Assembly (NCBI GenBank): GCA_026710655.1
Contig: JAPOQN010000030.1
Span: forward strand, 1 to 64,000
Source: Chloroflexota bacterium
GTDB taxonomy: Bacteria; Chloroflexota; Dehalococcoidia; Tepidiformales; Tepidiformaceae
Direction of reading: 5' to 3'
Length of the DNA stretch: 64,000 nt
Part shown: positions 50,970 through 58,948 of the stretch, piece by piece
Position numbering within the stretch: the stretch's first letter is position 1
Layout of the letters: every line of letters begins with the position of its first letter
The notes under the pieces: generated by a model
Seen by the model: only the letters and a program-made list of their open reading frames with translations
Database searches by the model: none
What the model was told of the DNA's origin: nothing
Made by a program: the position numbers and the translations under genes

Positions 50970-52142
50970 CTACGAGCGCGGCAGACCCAGCCCGCGCGTC
51001 GCGATGATGTTGCGGTTCACCTCGCTCGTGCCGCCGGCGACCGTGTAGCTCGGCCCCGCCAGCGCCCAGCGCTCCACCCGACCTTGCAGCGGGACGTACG
51101 GGCTATCCGGCTCAAGCTGCCCTTCCATCCCCAGCACGCGCATCCCCGTCTGGCCCATCTGCCGCTGGAGCTCCGTGCCGAATACCTTCGAGATTGACGC
51201 CTCGTAGTTCGGGTTGAGCCCCTCGCTCTGCATCTGCGCAACGCGGTAGCAGAGCCAGCGCCCCAGCTCGAAGTCGATCGAGCGCGAGGCGAGTTCGTGG
51301 CGGATGTGGTGCGGCGACGACCCGCCGTCGCGCTCACGCACGTAGTCGATGAGCGCCTCCAGCGTCGAGCGCGTCATCACGATCCGGTTGATGGAGCTGC
51401 GCTCCTGGTCGAGCGTGGCCGCGGCCACGTACCAGCCCCGGTTCTCCTCGCCGATGCGGTTGTCGATGGGGATGCGCACATCGTCGAAGAACACCTCGTT
51501 GAAGTGCGCCGCGCCCATCATGTTCACCAGCGGACGCACGCTCACACCCGGAGACGTGATATCGAGGATGAAGTAACTGATGCCGCGGTGCTTGGGCGCG
51601 TCCTGATCGGTGCGCGCCAGCAGGATTCCCCACTTCGCGCCAGTCGCCCAGCTCGTCCAGATCTTCTGCCCATTGACGACGTATTCGTCGCCATCGCGGA
51701 TGGCGCTGGTCTGCAGGGAGGCCAGGTCGGAGCCCGCGCCCGGCTCGGAGAAGAGCTGGCAGAAGCGGGACGTGCCATCGCGCAGACCCGGCAGCCAGCG
51801 TTCTTGCTGCTCCTTCGTGCCCTCGTTCATGAGCGCCGGTCCGGCCAGCCACACGCCCTGGTCGTAGGCCCCGGGGGCGCCGCGAGAGCTCATCTCCTCC
51901 ATGTAGACGGTCTGCGTGACGAAGTCCGCCCCGCCCCCGCCGTACTCCTTCGGCCATCCCAGCGTGAGCCAGCCGCGATCGGCCAGCTGGCCCCGGAACT
52001 GCTTCGCGAAGGCGGCCTCTTCCTCGTTCATCTCCTCGCGATCGCTGCGCATGTTCCATACATCCGACGGAAGCTCCGCATTGAGGAACTCGCGGATCTC
52101 CTGGCGGAAGGCGGCCTGCTCGGGCGAATCGCGAAAGAGCAT
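50970..52142 (-). CDS. Acyl-CoA dehydrogenase
   Basis: A 390-residue acyl-CoA dehydrogenase: FSEPGAGSDLASLQT, GQKIWTSWATGAKWG, NEVFFDDVRIPID, and a C-terminal VAGGTSEVNRNIIATRGLG. The usual Glu of E-G-T-S-x-I is Gly, as in the FadE group that takes its base from elsewhere. It begins 7 bp after the peroxiredoxin gene, forming an operon with it and the enoyl-CoA hydratase. Confidence 0.9.
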   Translation of the reverse strand: MLFRDSPEQAAFRQEIREFLNAELPSDVWNMRSDREEMNEEEAAFAKQFRGQLADRGWLTLGWPKEYGGGGADFVTQTVYMEEMSSRGAPGAYDQGVWLAGPALMNEGTKEQQERWLPGLRDGTSRFCQLFSEPGAGSDLASLQTSAIRDGDEYVVNGQKIWTSWATGAKWGILLARTDQDAPKHRGISYFILDITSPGVSVRPLVNMMGAAHFNEVFFDDVRIPIDNRIGEENRGWYVAAATLDQERSSINRIVMTRSTLEALIDYVRERDGGSSPHHIRHELASRSIDFELGRWLCYRVAQMQSEGLNPNYEASISKVFGTELQRQMGQTGMRVLGMEGQLEPDSPYVPLQGRVERWALAGPSYTVAGGTSEVNRNIIATRGLGLPRS

Positions 52143-52149
52143 CGGGCCG

Positions 52150-52611
52150 CTACTCCTCGTTCAGCGCGCGCAACGCTTCGAGGGCGAACGGCGCATGCGA
52201 CTCGAAGTCGCGGGGCTCCGTGTGGACGCCGCGCACGACGCCATCACTATCGATCACGAAGGTCGCACGGTTATGAAAACCAAAGTCGTCGTTGAAGATG
52301 CCGTAGTCGGCGCCCGCCTGGTTCTTCGGGAAGTCCGAGAGCAGGGGGAACTCCAGCCCCAGCTTCTCCTGGAACTCACCGACTGCGGCGAAGGAGTCGA
52401 CGCTCACGCCCAGAACCTGGGCGTTGGCCTCCGCGAACGCATCCGTGTGCGTGCGGAAGCTCACCATCTCCGACGTTCACCCACCGGTGAAGGCGAGCGG
52501 ATAGAACGCCAGGACGATGTGCTTGCCCGGGAACGAGTCGAGCGTGACCTGTTCCCGGTCCTTGTTCATCAGCGTGAACGCTGGGGCGCGGTCTCCGGGT
52601 GCTGGTGGCAT
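52150..52611 (-). CDS. AhpE-type peroxiredoxin with in-frame TGA at the peroxidatic position (probable selenoprotein)
   Basis: A 153-residue peroxiredoxin read from ATG 52611 (GGAG 8 nt upstream) to the stop at 52150. Codon 45 is TGA (52477-52479), read here as selenocysteine (U): FYPLAFTGG-U-TSEMVSF. This is the universal P-x3-T-x2-C motif, with Pro38, Thr42 and U45, plus Arg115 in HNRATFVID, the same positions as in M. tuberculosis AhpE (Cys45, Arg116). Homology runs unbroken on both sides of the TGA in the same frame. The protein has no Cys at all, so it is dead unless the TGA is decoded. Without recoding, only the part from about 52467 would be annotated. A sequencing error or inactivating mutation is the alternative. 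Confidence 0.8.
52435..52476 (-). promoter_or_regulatory. Candidate bacterial SECIS element after the TGA
   Basis: Just after the TGA two competing stem-loops can be drawn. One is CGGAG/UUCCG with loop AUGGUGAGC (52454-52472). The other is GC-U-UCCG/CGGA-U-GC with an 8-nt loop (52439-52460), the latter at the usual distance. Neither is a textbook SECIS and no folding energy was computed. Confidence 0.3.
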
Positions 52612-52629
52612 GAGGCTTCTCCTTGTTTG

Positions 52630-53436
52630 CTAGTAGCCCTTGAAGTTGGGTTCGCGCTTCTCCGTGAAGGCGCGTGGACCCTCATTCGCGTCCTCCGTGG
52701 ACTGCGCGAGGGTCATCGCCATCTGGGCGAAGTCGAGGTGTTCGTCGAAGGTGAGGTTGGCCGAGCGGGTGACGAGCTTCTTCGCAAGCTGGATGGCCGT
52801 CGCGGGCCCGTTCGCCAGCTTCAGGGCGAACTCGCGGGTGTGGTTCATCAGCTCCTCGGGCGGGTGGACGGAGGTCACATACCCGATTCGCAACGCCTCC
52901 TGGGCGTCGATCAGCTCGCCGCTCCAGATTAGCTCCAGCGCCTTTGCCGAACCCACGATGCGGGGCAGCGTCCAGGCGCCGCCGTCGCCCGGGATGAGTC
53001 CCATGCGGACGTAGCCCATGCCGAAACGCGCCCGCTCGCTGGCGAAACGGATATCGGCCATCGAGGCCATGTCCATGCCCGCCCCCACGGCCGCCCCGTT
53101 GACCGCCGCGATGTACGGCTTTTCCAGCTGGACCAGCGCCCTCGGGATGTGGTGGACGCTGTTGCGCAGGCTGTGGCGCCGCTCGGCGACACTCTCCTCC
53201 GACTGCAGCACTCCCTCACCGGCAGTCTCGTGCGCGACGTCCATGCCGCTGCAGACCCCGCGGCCCGCACCCGTCAGGATGATGACGCGTACGTCGCGAT
53301 CGGCGTCCGAGCGCTCGATGGCATCCCGCCACTCGCTCAGCATCAGGTTGTCGAAGGCGTTGAGCCGCTCGGGGCGGCTGAGCGTGATGGTCGCGATGCC
53401 ATCCGCCACGTCGTACTGGATGTGTTCGTAGTCCAC
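52630..53436 (-). CDS. Enoyl-CoA hydratase/isomerase family protein
   Basis: A 268-residue crotonase: ITLSRPERLNAFDNLML, GAGRGVCSGMDVAHE, AAVNGAAVGAGMDMASMADIRFA (in parts), and MGLIPGDGGAWTLPRIVG with the hydratase-type acidic region. I chose GTG at 53436, which lies 7 nt after a TACAAT box; an upstream GTG at 53460 would place that box inside the gene. First gene of the operon with the peroxiredoxin and acyl-CoA dehydrogenase. Confidence 0.9.
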   Translation of the reverse strand: MDYEHIQYDVADGIATITLSRPERLNAFDNLMLSEWRDAIERSDADRDVRVIILTGAGRGVCSGMDVAHETAGEGVLQSEESVAERRHSLRNSVHHIPRALVQLEKPYIAAVNGAAVGAGMDMASMADIRFASERARFGMGYVRMGLIPGDGGAWTLPRIVGSAKALELIWSGELIDAQEALRIGYVTSVHPPEELMNHTREFALKLANGPATAIQLAKKLVTRSANLTFDEHLDFAQMAMTLAQSTEDANEGPRAFTEKREPNFKGY

Positions 53437-53443
53437 GGCGGCG

Positions 53444-53449
53444 ATTGTA
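53444..53449 (-). promoter_or_regulatory. -10 box TACAAT of the hydratase-peroxiredoxin-dehydrogenase operon
   Basis: TACAAT on the minus strand with 7 nt to the GTG at 53436; leaderless geometry. No clear -35. Confidence 0.45.
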
Positions 53450-53519
53450 CGCAGGGGCACGCTAGCTGGCTCGCTGGGAGGTTCGAGGTACGCTCACGCC
53501 CACCGGAGGCTACTTCCCG

Positions 53520-54284
53520 ATGCCCAGCGACAGCGACATTCGGCGCCAACTCGAACCGTGGGGCGCCGCCGAGGTCGACTCCGAGGTCAGCGGCCTCCGC
53601 AATAGCGTCTGGAGCATCCGCCTGCATGGCGAGCGCCACGTCGCGCGCGTCAGCCCTCGCAGCGCTTCCGTCCTTGAGTGGGAACTGGACCTCCTCGAGA
53701 AACTCGCCGGTCACGGTTTCACTGTTCCTGCCCCCGTCCCCACGGCTTCGGGCGCCCGCCACCTCGATGGGCTGGTGGTCTTCACGTTCGTCGAGGGACG
53801 AGAACCCGAGGGACCGCGTGACTGGCAGCTGGTCGGCGAGGAGTTGCACCGCCTGCACGAGCTCACTCCGGGGTGGTCGCAGCGCCCGGGCTTCCGCACG
53901 AGCCGCGATCTGGTAACGGCCAACACCGGCGGCGACGCCGACATGTCCCTCCTGCCGCGGGCCGACGCAGAACTGTGCCGCCGGGCCTGGAGCAAGCTCC
54001 CCGACACCCACGAGTGCGTCGTCCACGGCGACCCCTCGCCCACCAACATCCTGATCGACGGCGACACCGTCGGGCTCATCGACTGGGACGAGGCTCGCGT
54101 CGACTCCCCACTCCTCGACCTCGGAGCGCTGCCGGATGCCGAGACCGCGGGGTTGTCTCTCGATGACTTCCGCCGCGCGCAGCGGGCGTCCGTCGCCTGG
54201 GAGGTGGCGGTCTGCTGGCAGCTCGAGTCCGACTACACGCGGCGCAGGCTGCGGGAGTTGCGGGCGTTCAGCGACTCGCCGTAG
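53520..54284 (+). CDS. Aminoglycoside-phosphotransferase-family kinase
   Basis: A 254-residue APH/choline-kinase-fold enzyme. The catalytic loop is VVHGDPSPTNILID and the metal motif GLIDWDEARVDSP. The N-lobe Lys region is weakly conserved (HVARVSP). The leader has TACGCT (53489-53494) and GGAGG. The family phosphorylates diverse small alcohols and amines; a drug-resistance role should not be assumed. Confidence 0.75.
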   Translation: MPSDSDIRRQLEPWGAAEVDSEVSGLRNSVWSIRLHGERHVARVSPRSASVLEWELDLLEKLAGHGFTVPAPVPTASGARHLDGLVVFTFVEGREPEGPRDWQLVGEELHRLHELTPGWSQRPGFRTSRDLVTANTGGDADMSLLPRADAELCRRAWSKLPDTHECVVHGDPSPTNILIDGDTVGLIDWDEARVDSPLLDLGALPDAETAGLSLDDFRRAQRASVAWEVAVCWQLESDYTRRRLRELRAFSDSP

Positions 54285-54295
54285 TACGGGAAAAC

Positions 54296-54328
54296 ATACG
54301 TATACGTGTGTACAATACGTATACGTGT
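54296..54328 (+). promoter_or_regulatory. Operator/promoter of the second VapBC module: two direct 14-bp repeats
   Basis: ATACGTATACGTGT occurs at 54296-54309 and again at 54315-54328, 19 bp apart, about two helical turns. Each repeat contains the palindrome ACGTATACGT. A -10 box TACAAT (54311-54316) lies between them, so binding would block RNA polymerase. This fits autorepression by the antitoxin. Confidence 0.7.
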
Positions 54329-54343
54329 AGGAAGGGCAGCGTC

Positions 54344-54703
54344 ATGCAGACCAAGACCAAGCTCACCGTCACCATCGACTCTGAGGTGCTCCCCCGCGCC
54401 AAGGAGTACGCCCGCGCCCACGGCGTCTCTCTCTCCGCACTCATCGAAGACGCCCTGCGGGAAGCCCTGGCGGCCGAGCAGAGCACCACCGACGAGGTGG
54501 ATTGGGAGAGGGCGGACACCCGGACAACTGCCATCGTCGCTCGACTGGATGAGGAAACAGAAGAAGAACGACAGGCTCGCCTGAGAGATGGAACCCTGCC
54601 GATCGGGACGCGCCTTCTCGGTCAGGCCAAACCAGACAAGCCCCTGACGGACGAAGAGCTGGACGACCTGCGGTATGACTACCTCCAGGAGAAGTATGGC
54701 TAG
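54344..54703 (+). CDS. vapB: Ribbon-helix-helix antitoxin
   Basis: A 119-residue protein with an N-terminal RHH domain (TKLTVTIDSEVLPRAKEYAR; GVSLSALIEDALREAL) and an acidic, probably disordered C-terminus. ATG at 54344 with AGGAAGGG 7 nt upstream; the GTG at 54308 lies in the operator and is not used. It overlaps the toxin start by 8 bp. Confidence 0.8.
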   Translation: MQTKTKLTVTIDSEVLPRAKEYARAHGVSLSALIEDALREALAAEQSTTDEVDWERADTRTTAIVARLDEETEEERQARLRDGTLPIGTRLLGQAKPDKPLTDEELDDLRYDYLQEKYG

Positions 54704-55112
54704 GTGGCTTGTCGATTCGGACGTGCTCATCGACATTGCCCTCGACCGTGAACCCCACGTGGACTTGTCTCGCGAAGCAATCGACCTGCTTCAACAGGAG
54801 AGGCAGCAACTCTTCATCGCATGGCACACCGCTTCCAACGTCTTCTACAACGTCAGGCGGCAGGCCAACCCGCCGGTGGCGCGAGCCTTCATCACGAGCC
54901 TGCTCGACTTCGCCGAAGTCGCCCCAACGACCACCGACAACCTCCGCTACGCCCTCGAACTTCTCATGCCCGACTTCGAGGACGCGATGCAGGTTGCCGC
55001 CGCGCGCGCCTGCGACGCGCAATTCATCATCACCCGGAACGTCCGGGACTTCGGCCGCTCGCCCATCCCTGTCCTCACACCCGCCGACGCCCTCGCGGAA
55101 CTGTCCCGCTGA
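54696..55112 (+). CDS. vapC: PIN-domain toxin (VapC type)
   Basis: A 138-residue PIN nuclease: MARWLVDSDVLIDIALDRE, FEDAMQVAAARACDAQFIITRN, and VRDFGRSPIPVLTPADAL. The Asp residues in VDSD, FEDAM and RDF form the metal site. ATG at 54696 overlaps the antitoxin end. This is the third toxin-antitoxin pair in the window. Confidence 0.8.
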   Translation: MARWLVDSDVLIDIALDREPHVDLSREAIDLLQQERQQLFIAWHTASNVFYNVRRQANPPVARAFITSLLDFAEVAPTTTDNLRYALELLMPDFEDAMQVAAARACDAQFIITRNVRDFGRSPIPVLTPADALAELSR

Positions 55113-55121
55113 GGGTCGCGC

Positions 55122-55127
55122 TACACT
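55122..55127 (+). promoter_or_regulatory. -10 box TACACT for leaderless uvrC
   Basis: TACACT ends 6 nt before the GTG start of uvrC; no Shine-Dalgarno site is seen. Confidence 0.5.
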
Positions 55128-55133
55128 AGCCTC

Positions 55134-57005
55134 GTGGTCGCAGCCGCCCTTCCCGACCGGCTTCGCAAGCAGCTCGAGGCGCTCCCCGCGAGGCCTGGCG
55201 TCTACCTCATGCGCAACGCCAAGGGCGAGGTCATTTACGTGGGCAAGGCCGCCCGCCTCAAAGACCGCGTTCGCTCCTACTTCGGCTCCCCCCGCAGCCT
55301 CGAGCCGAAGACCCGCGCCCTCCGCGCCGAAATCGAGGACTTCGAGTACATCATCTGCGCCAACGCGGGCGAGGCGCTCATCCTCGAAGCCACGCTGATC
55401 AAGCGGCACCAGCCCCTCTTCAACATCCGGTTGAAGGATGACAAGCGCTACCCCTACCTGAAGATCGACGTGCAGAATCCCTGGCCGCGCGTCTACATCA
55501 CCCGGCGCATCGAAAAGGACGGGGCGCGCTACTTCGGGCCCTACGCGAGCGCCGGCTCCGTACGCGCCAGCCTCGACCTGCTGAAGAAGCTCTTTCCCTA
55601 CCGCTCCTGCACGAAGGAGATCACGGGCAAGGACCCGCGCCCCTGTCTCGACTACTACATCAAGCGCTGCATCGCGCCCTGCACCGCCTACTGCACCGAC
55701 GCCGAGTACGCCGAGGTCATCGACCAGATCATCCTCTTCCTTGAGGGGAAGGCGTCGGCGGTGCTCAACCGGCTGGACGAGCAGATGAACGCCGCCGCCG
55801 AGGCGCTCGACTACGAACGCGCGGCCATGCTGCGCGACCAGGTCCGCGCCATCGAGCGCACCGTCGAGCGCCAGATGCTCTCGACCACGAAGAAGGAGGA
55901 CCTCGACGTCTACGGCCTCGCCCGCGAGGGTGACCGCGCCTGCGTCCAGGTGTTCTTCGTGCGTGGCACCCAGATGACGGGCCGCGACCACTTCGTGCTG
56001 GAGGGTGTCACGGGCGAGTCCGACGAGGCCGTGCTCGGCAGCCTCCTCCAGCAGTACTACGAGAGCGCGCAGTCGATCCCGAAGCTCGTGGTCGCACCCG
56101 TGGAGCCGGCCAATCGTGCTGATCTGGAGGCCATGCTGACGGAGAAGCGCGGGGCAAACGTCGAGATCCGGGTGGCGCAGAGGGGCGAGAAGCGCCAGTT
56201 GCTCGAGATGGCCCGCGAGAACGCTGCCGAGGCGCTCGACAACCTCAAGGTGCGCTGGCTCAGCGACCGGACGAAAACCGGTACCGCCCTCGAGGAGCTG
56301 CGCGAGGAGCTCGCCCTGCCGGAGGTCCCCCACCGCATCGAGTGCTACGACAACTCCAACCTCCAGGGCGCGAGCCCTGTCTCCAGCATGGTCGTCTTTC
56401 AGGACGGGCAGCCCACCCCCCGCCAGTACCGCAAGTTCCGCATCAAGACCGTCGAGGGCGCGGACGACTTCGCCACCATGCAGGAGGTGCTCCGCCGGCG
56501 CTTCAAGCGCGCCGCCAAACGCATCGAGCAGCAGACGCTCGAAGGGGGCGAGACCGCCCCGCAGGACGACGACAGCTGGGACCTGCCCGACCTCGTCATT
56601 GTCGACGGGGGCAAGGGCCAGTTGAGCGCGGCCGTCGAGGTGATGCGCGAGCTTGGGGTGTACGACATCCCCACCTTCGGGCTCGCGAAGCGCCACGAAG
56701 AACTGTTCGCGCCCGACGAGGAAGCGCCCATCATCCTGCCGCGCGGATCGGAAGCGCTCTACCTCGTGCAGCGAGTCCGCGACGAGGCCCACCGCTTCGC
56801 CATCACCTACCACCGCCAGGTTCGCCGCAAGGCCGCCACCGCCAGCGTCCTCGACACGATTCCCGGCGTAGGCCCCAAGCGGAAGCGCGCCCTCCTGCGC
56901 AAGTTCGGCTCCCTGAAGGCCGTGCGCGAGGCGGGCATCGACGAGATCGCCAGCACGGCCGGCTACACCCGCTCCCTCGCGGAGAAGGTCAAGGAGTACG
57001 TCTAG
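55134..57005 (+). CDS. uvrC: UvrABC nuclease subunit C
   Basis: A 623-residue nucleotide-excision-repair nuclease. The GIY-YIG domain is at the N-terminus (PGVYLMRNAKGEVIYVGKA), and a UVR motif follows (AAEALDYERAAMLRDQVRAI). The RNase H-like domain has RIECYDNSNLQG and LVIVDGGKGQLSA, and the C-terminus carries two HhH motifs (IPGVGPKRKRALLRKFGS). The hydantoinase gene starts 2 bp after its stop. Confidence 0.95.
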   Translation: MVAAALPDRLRKQLEALPARPGVYLMRNAKGEVIYVGKAARLKDRVRSYFGSPRSLEPKTRALRAEIEDFEYIICANAGEALILEATLIKRHQPLFNIRLKDDKRYPYLKIDVQNPWPRVYITRRIEKDGARYFGPYASAGSVRASLDLLKKLFPYRSCTKEITGKDPRPCLDYYIKRCIAPCTAYCTDAEYAEVIDQIILFLEGKASAVLNRLDEQMNAAAEALDYERAAMLRDQVRAIERTVERQMLSTTKKEDLDVYGLAREGDRACVQVFFVRGTQMTGRDHFVLEGVTGESDEAVLGSLLQQYYESAQSIPKLVVAPVEPANRADLEAMLTEKRGANVEIRVAQRGEKRQLLEMARENAAEALDNLKVRWLSDRTKTGTALEELREELALPEVPHRIECYDNSNLQGASPVSSMVVFQDGQPTPRQYRKFRIKTVEGADDFATMQEVLRRRFKRAAKRIEQQTLEGGETAPQDDDSWDLPDLVIVDGGKGQLSAAVEVMRELGVYDIPTFGLAKRHEELFAPDEEAPIILPRGSEALYLVQRVRDEAHRFAITYHRQVRRKAATASVLDTIPGVGPKRKRALLRKFGSLKAVREAGIDEIASTAGYTRSLAEKVKEYV

Positions 57006-57007
57006 CC

Positions 57008-58948
57008 GTGGCTGAGACGCACGCTGGCGTCCTCGGCGTGGACGTGGGCGGCACATTCACCGACTTCGTCGCCATCGAGGAGAGCGGCATCCGCACATGG
57101 AAGCGCCTCTCGACGCCGTCCGCCCCGGAAGAGGCGGTCCTTGCCGGAGCGGGAGAGCTCTCCGCAGGGCGGTTGGCGCACGGCAGCACGGTCGCGACCA
57201 ACGCCCTCCTCGAACGCCGCGGCCCCCGCACCGTGCTCGTCACCACCGAGGGCTTCCGCGACCTGCTCGTCATCCGCCGGCAGGAGCGCCCCGCCCTCTA
57301 CGACCTCGAACCTCGCCGCCGTCCCCACGTAGTCGCCCGTGGCGACGTCATCACCGTGCGGGAGCGGGTGGAGGCAAACGGGGAGGTCGTGACCCCACTC
57401 GACGATGCCGAAGTCGCGCGCGTCGTCGATGAAGCCCGGGCGCTCGGAGCTGAGACGGTCGCCATCTGCCTGCTCTTCTCCTACCTGCGACCGGAGCACG
57501 AGGCTCGGCTCGCGGCGGCGCTGCGGGACGCCGGATTCGCCGTCAGCGCCTCGCACGAGGTATTGCCCGAGCACCGCGAGTACGAGCGAGCAAGCACCAC
57601 CGCCATCAACGCCTTCCTCCAGCCCTCAGTCCGCCGCTACCTCGGTGGCATCGACGAACGCTCCGCCCACCTGCGCGTCATGCACTCGGCGGGCGGCCTC
57701 ACCGATGCTGGTTTTGCGGGCGAGCGGCCCGTCTCCATGGTCACGAGCGGACCTGCGGGCGGCGTTCTTGGCGCCCTCGCCGTCGCGAAGGCGGCGGGAC
57801 ACGAGCAGATCATCACGTTCGACATGGGCGGCACCAGCACCGACGTCTCGCTCTGCCCGGGGGAGCCCCGCTACCGCTCCGCCACCGAGGTCGACGGCCT
57901 CGCCATCCACACGCCGATGGTCGACATCGTGACCGTGGGGGCGGGAGGCGGCTCGATCGCACGGCTCGACACCGGGGGGGCGCTGGCGGTCGGGCCGGAG
58001 AGCGCCGGCGCCGACCCCGGTCCCGCCTGCTACGGTCGTGGCTCCCTCCCGACCGTCTCCGACGCCAACCTCGTGCTGGGACGCCTCCGGCCCGAAGCGC
58101 CCCTCGGCGGCAGCGTCATCCCCGACCTCGGACGAGCGCAGGAGGCCCTCGCGACACTGGGCGAACCCGAGGCCGTCGCCACGGCCGTCGTCGAGGTCGC
58201 GAACGCCACCATGGCGCGCGCGCTCCGCCGCGTCAGCCTCGAACGGGGCTACGACCCGGCCGCCTTTGCGCTGGTCGCCTTTGGCGGCGCCGGGCCGTTG
58301 CACGCCTGCGAACTTGCCACCGAGCTCGGCATCTCGAGGGTGCTCGTTCCGCGCCACGCGGGCGTCCTCTCCGCTATCGGTATCGCGACAGCCCCGGAGG
58401 TCATCGAGCGTGGCCAGGGGTTGGTGCTCACACTGGGTCAGGGCGCGTCCGACCCGATCGCTACCACTGCCACAGCCCTCAAGGAGCAGGCCGCCAAGGA
58501 CCTGCGGGCGGCAGGCGGATCCCTCTCCGAACTCACGTGGGCGGCGGACGTGCGCTACCGGGGGCAGGCGCACGAGCTCCGCGTGGCCATCGAGGAGCCC
58601 GCGCCTGACGCCATCATGGAGGCATTCCACGCCGCCCACGAGCGCGAGTACGGCTTCGCGACACCCGAGCGGGCCGTCGAACTGGTCGCGCTGCGCTGCC
58701 GCGCGCAGGGCACGTCCCGCCCCATGCCTGCGACAGCCGCCGATGGCGACGCGGGCACGGACGAGCCGTCGGCCATCACCCTTGCGGGGGGCGTGCGAGC
58801 CGTTCACGCGCCCCGCAGCGCCCTGGCGGAGAACGCAACCCTCGACGGACCCGCGGTCGTAACGCAGCCAGACGCAACGACCTACATCCCCCCGGGCTGG
58901 CGCGCGGCCGTCGATGCTGCCGGGAACCTCGTGGTGACGCCATCATGA
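57008..58948 (+). CDS. hyuA: Hydantoinase/oxoprolinase family protein, A subunit
   Basis: A 646-residue HyuA-type ATP-dependent amidohydrolase subunit with a sugar-kinase-like ATPase fold. Motifs are GVDVGGTFTDFVAIE, AHGSTVATNALLERRG, HSAGGLTDAGFA, TFDMGGTSTDVSL and VAFGGAGPLHACELA. GTG start at 57008, coupled to uvrC; the longer frame from 56342 lies in uvrC and is not real. It works with the B subunit on N-methylhydantoin, oxoproline, acetone or a related substrate, not known here. Confidence 0.9.
   Translation: MAETHAGVLGVDVGGTFTDFVAIEESGIRTWKRLSTPSAPEEAVLAGAGELSAGRLAHGSTVATNALLERRGPRTVLVTTEGFRDLLVIRRQERPALYDLEPRRRPHVVARGDVITVRERVEANGEVVTPLDDAEVARVVDEARALGAETVAICLLFSYLRPEHEARLAAALRDAGFAVSASHEVLPEHREYERASTTAINAFLQPSVRRYLGGIDERSAHLRVMHSAGGLTDAGFAGERPVSMVTSGPAGGVLGALAVAKAAGHEQIITFDMGGTSTDVSLCPGEPRYRSATEVDGLAIHTPMVDIVTVGAGGGSIARLDTGGALAVGPESAGADPGPACYGRGSLPTVSDANLVLGRLRPEAPLGGSVIPDLGRAQEALATLGEPEAVATAVVEVANATMARALRRVSLERGYDPAAFALVAFGGAGPLHACELATELGISRVLVPRHAGVLSAIGIATAPEVIERGQGLVLTLGQGASDPIATTATALKEQAAKDLRAAGGSLSELTWAADVRYRGQAHELRVAIEEPAPDAIMEAFHAAHEREYGFATPERAVELVALRCRAQGTSRPMPATAADGDAGTDEPSAITLAGGVRAVHAPRSALAENATLDGPAVVTQPDATTYIPPGWRAAVDAAGNLVVTPS

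Noticed and set aside
53520-54284. Antibiotic-resistance aminoglycoside kinase
   Set aside because: Only the general APH fold motifs are present; the family is broad and nothing nearby suggests resistance.
56342-57007. N-terminal extension of the hydantoinase A gene into uvrC
   Set aside because: The HyuA family start (GVDVGGTFTD) lies just after GTG 57008; the upstream part is out-of-frame uvrC.
54441-57056. 871-codon open frame antisense to uvrC and vapBC
   Set aside because: Same artefact; uvrC, vapB and vapC on the plus strand are fully supported by motifs.
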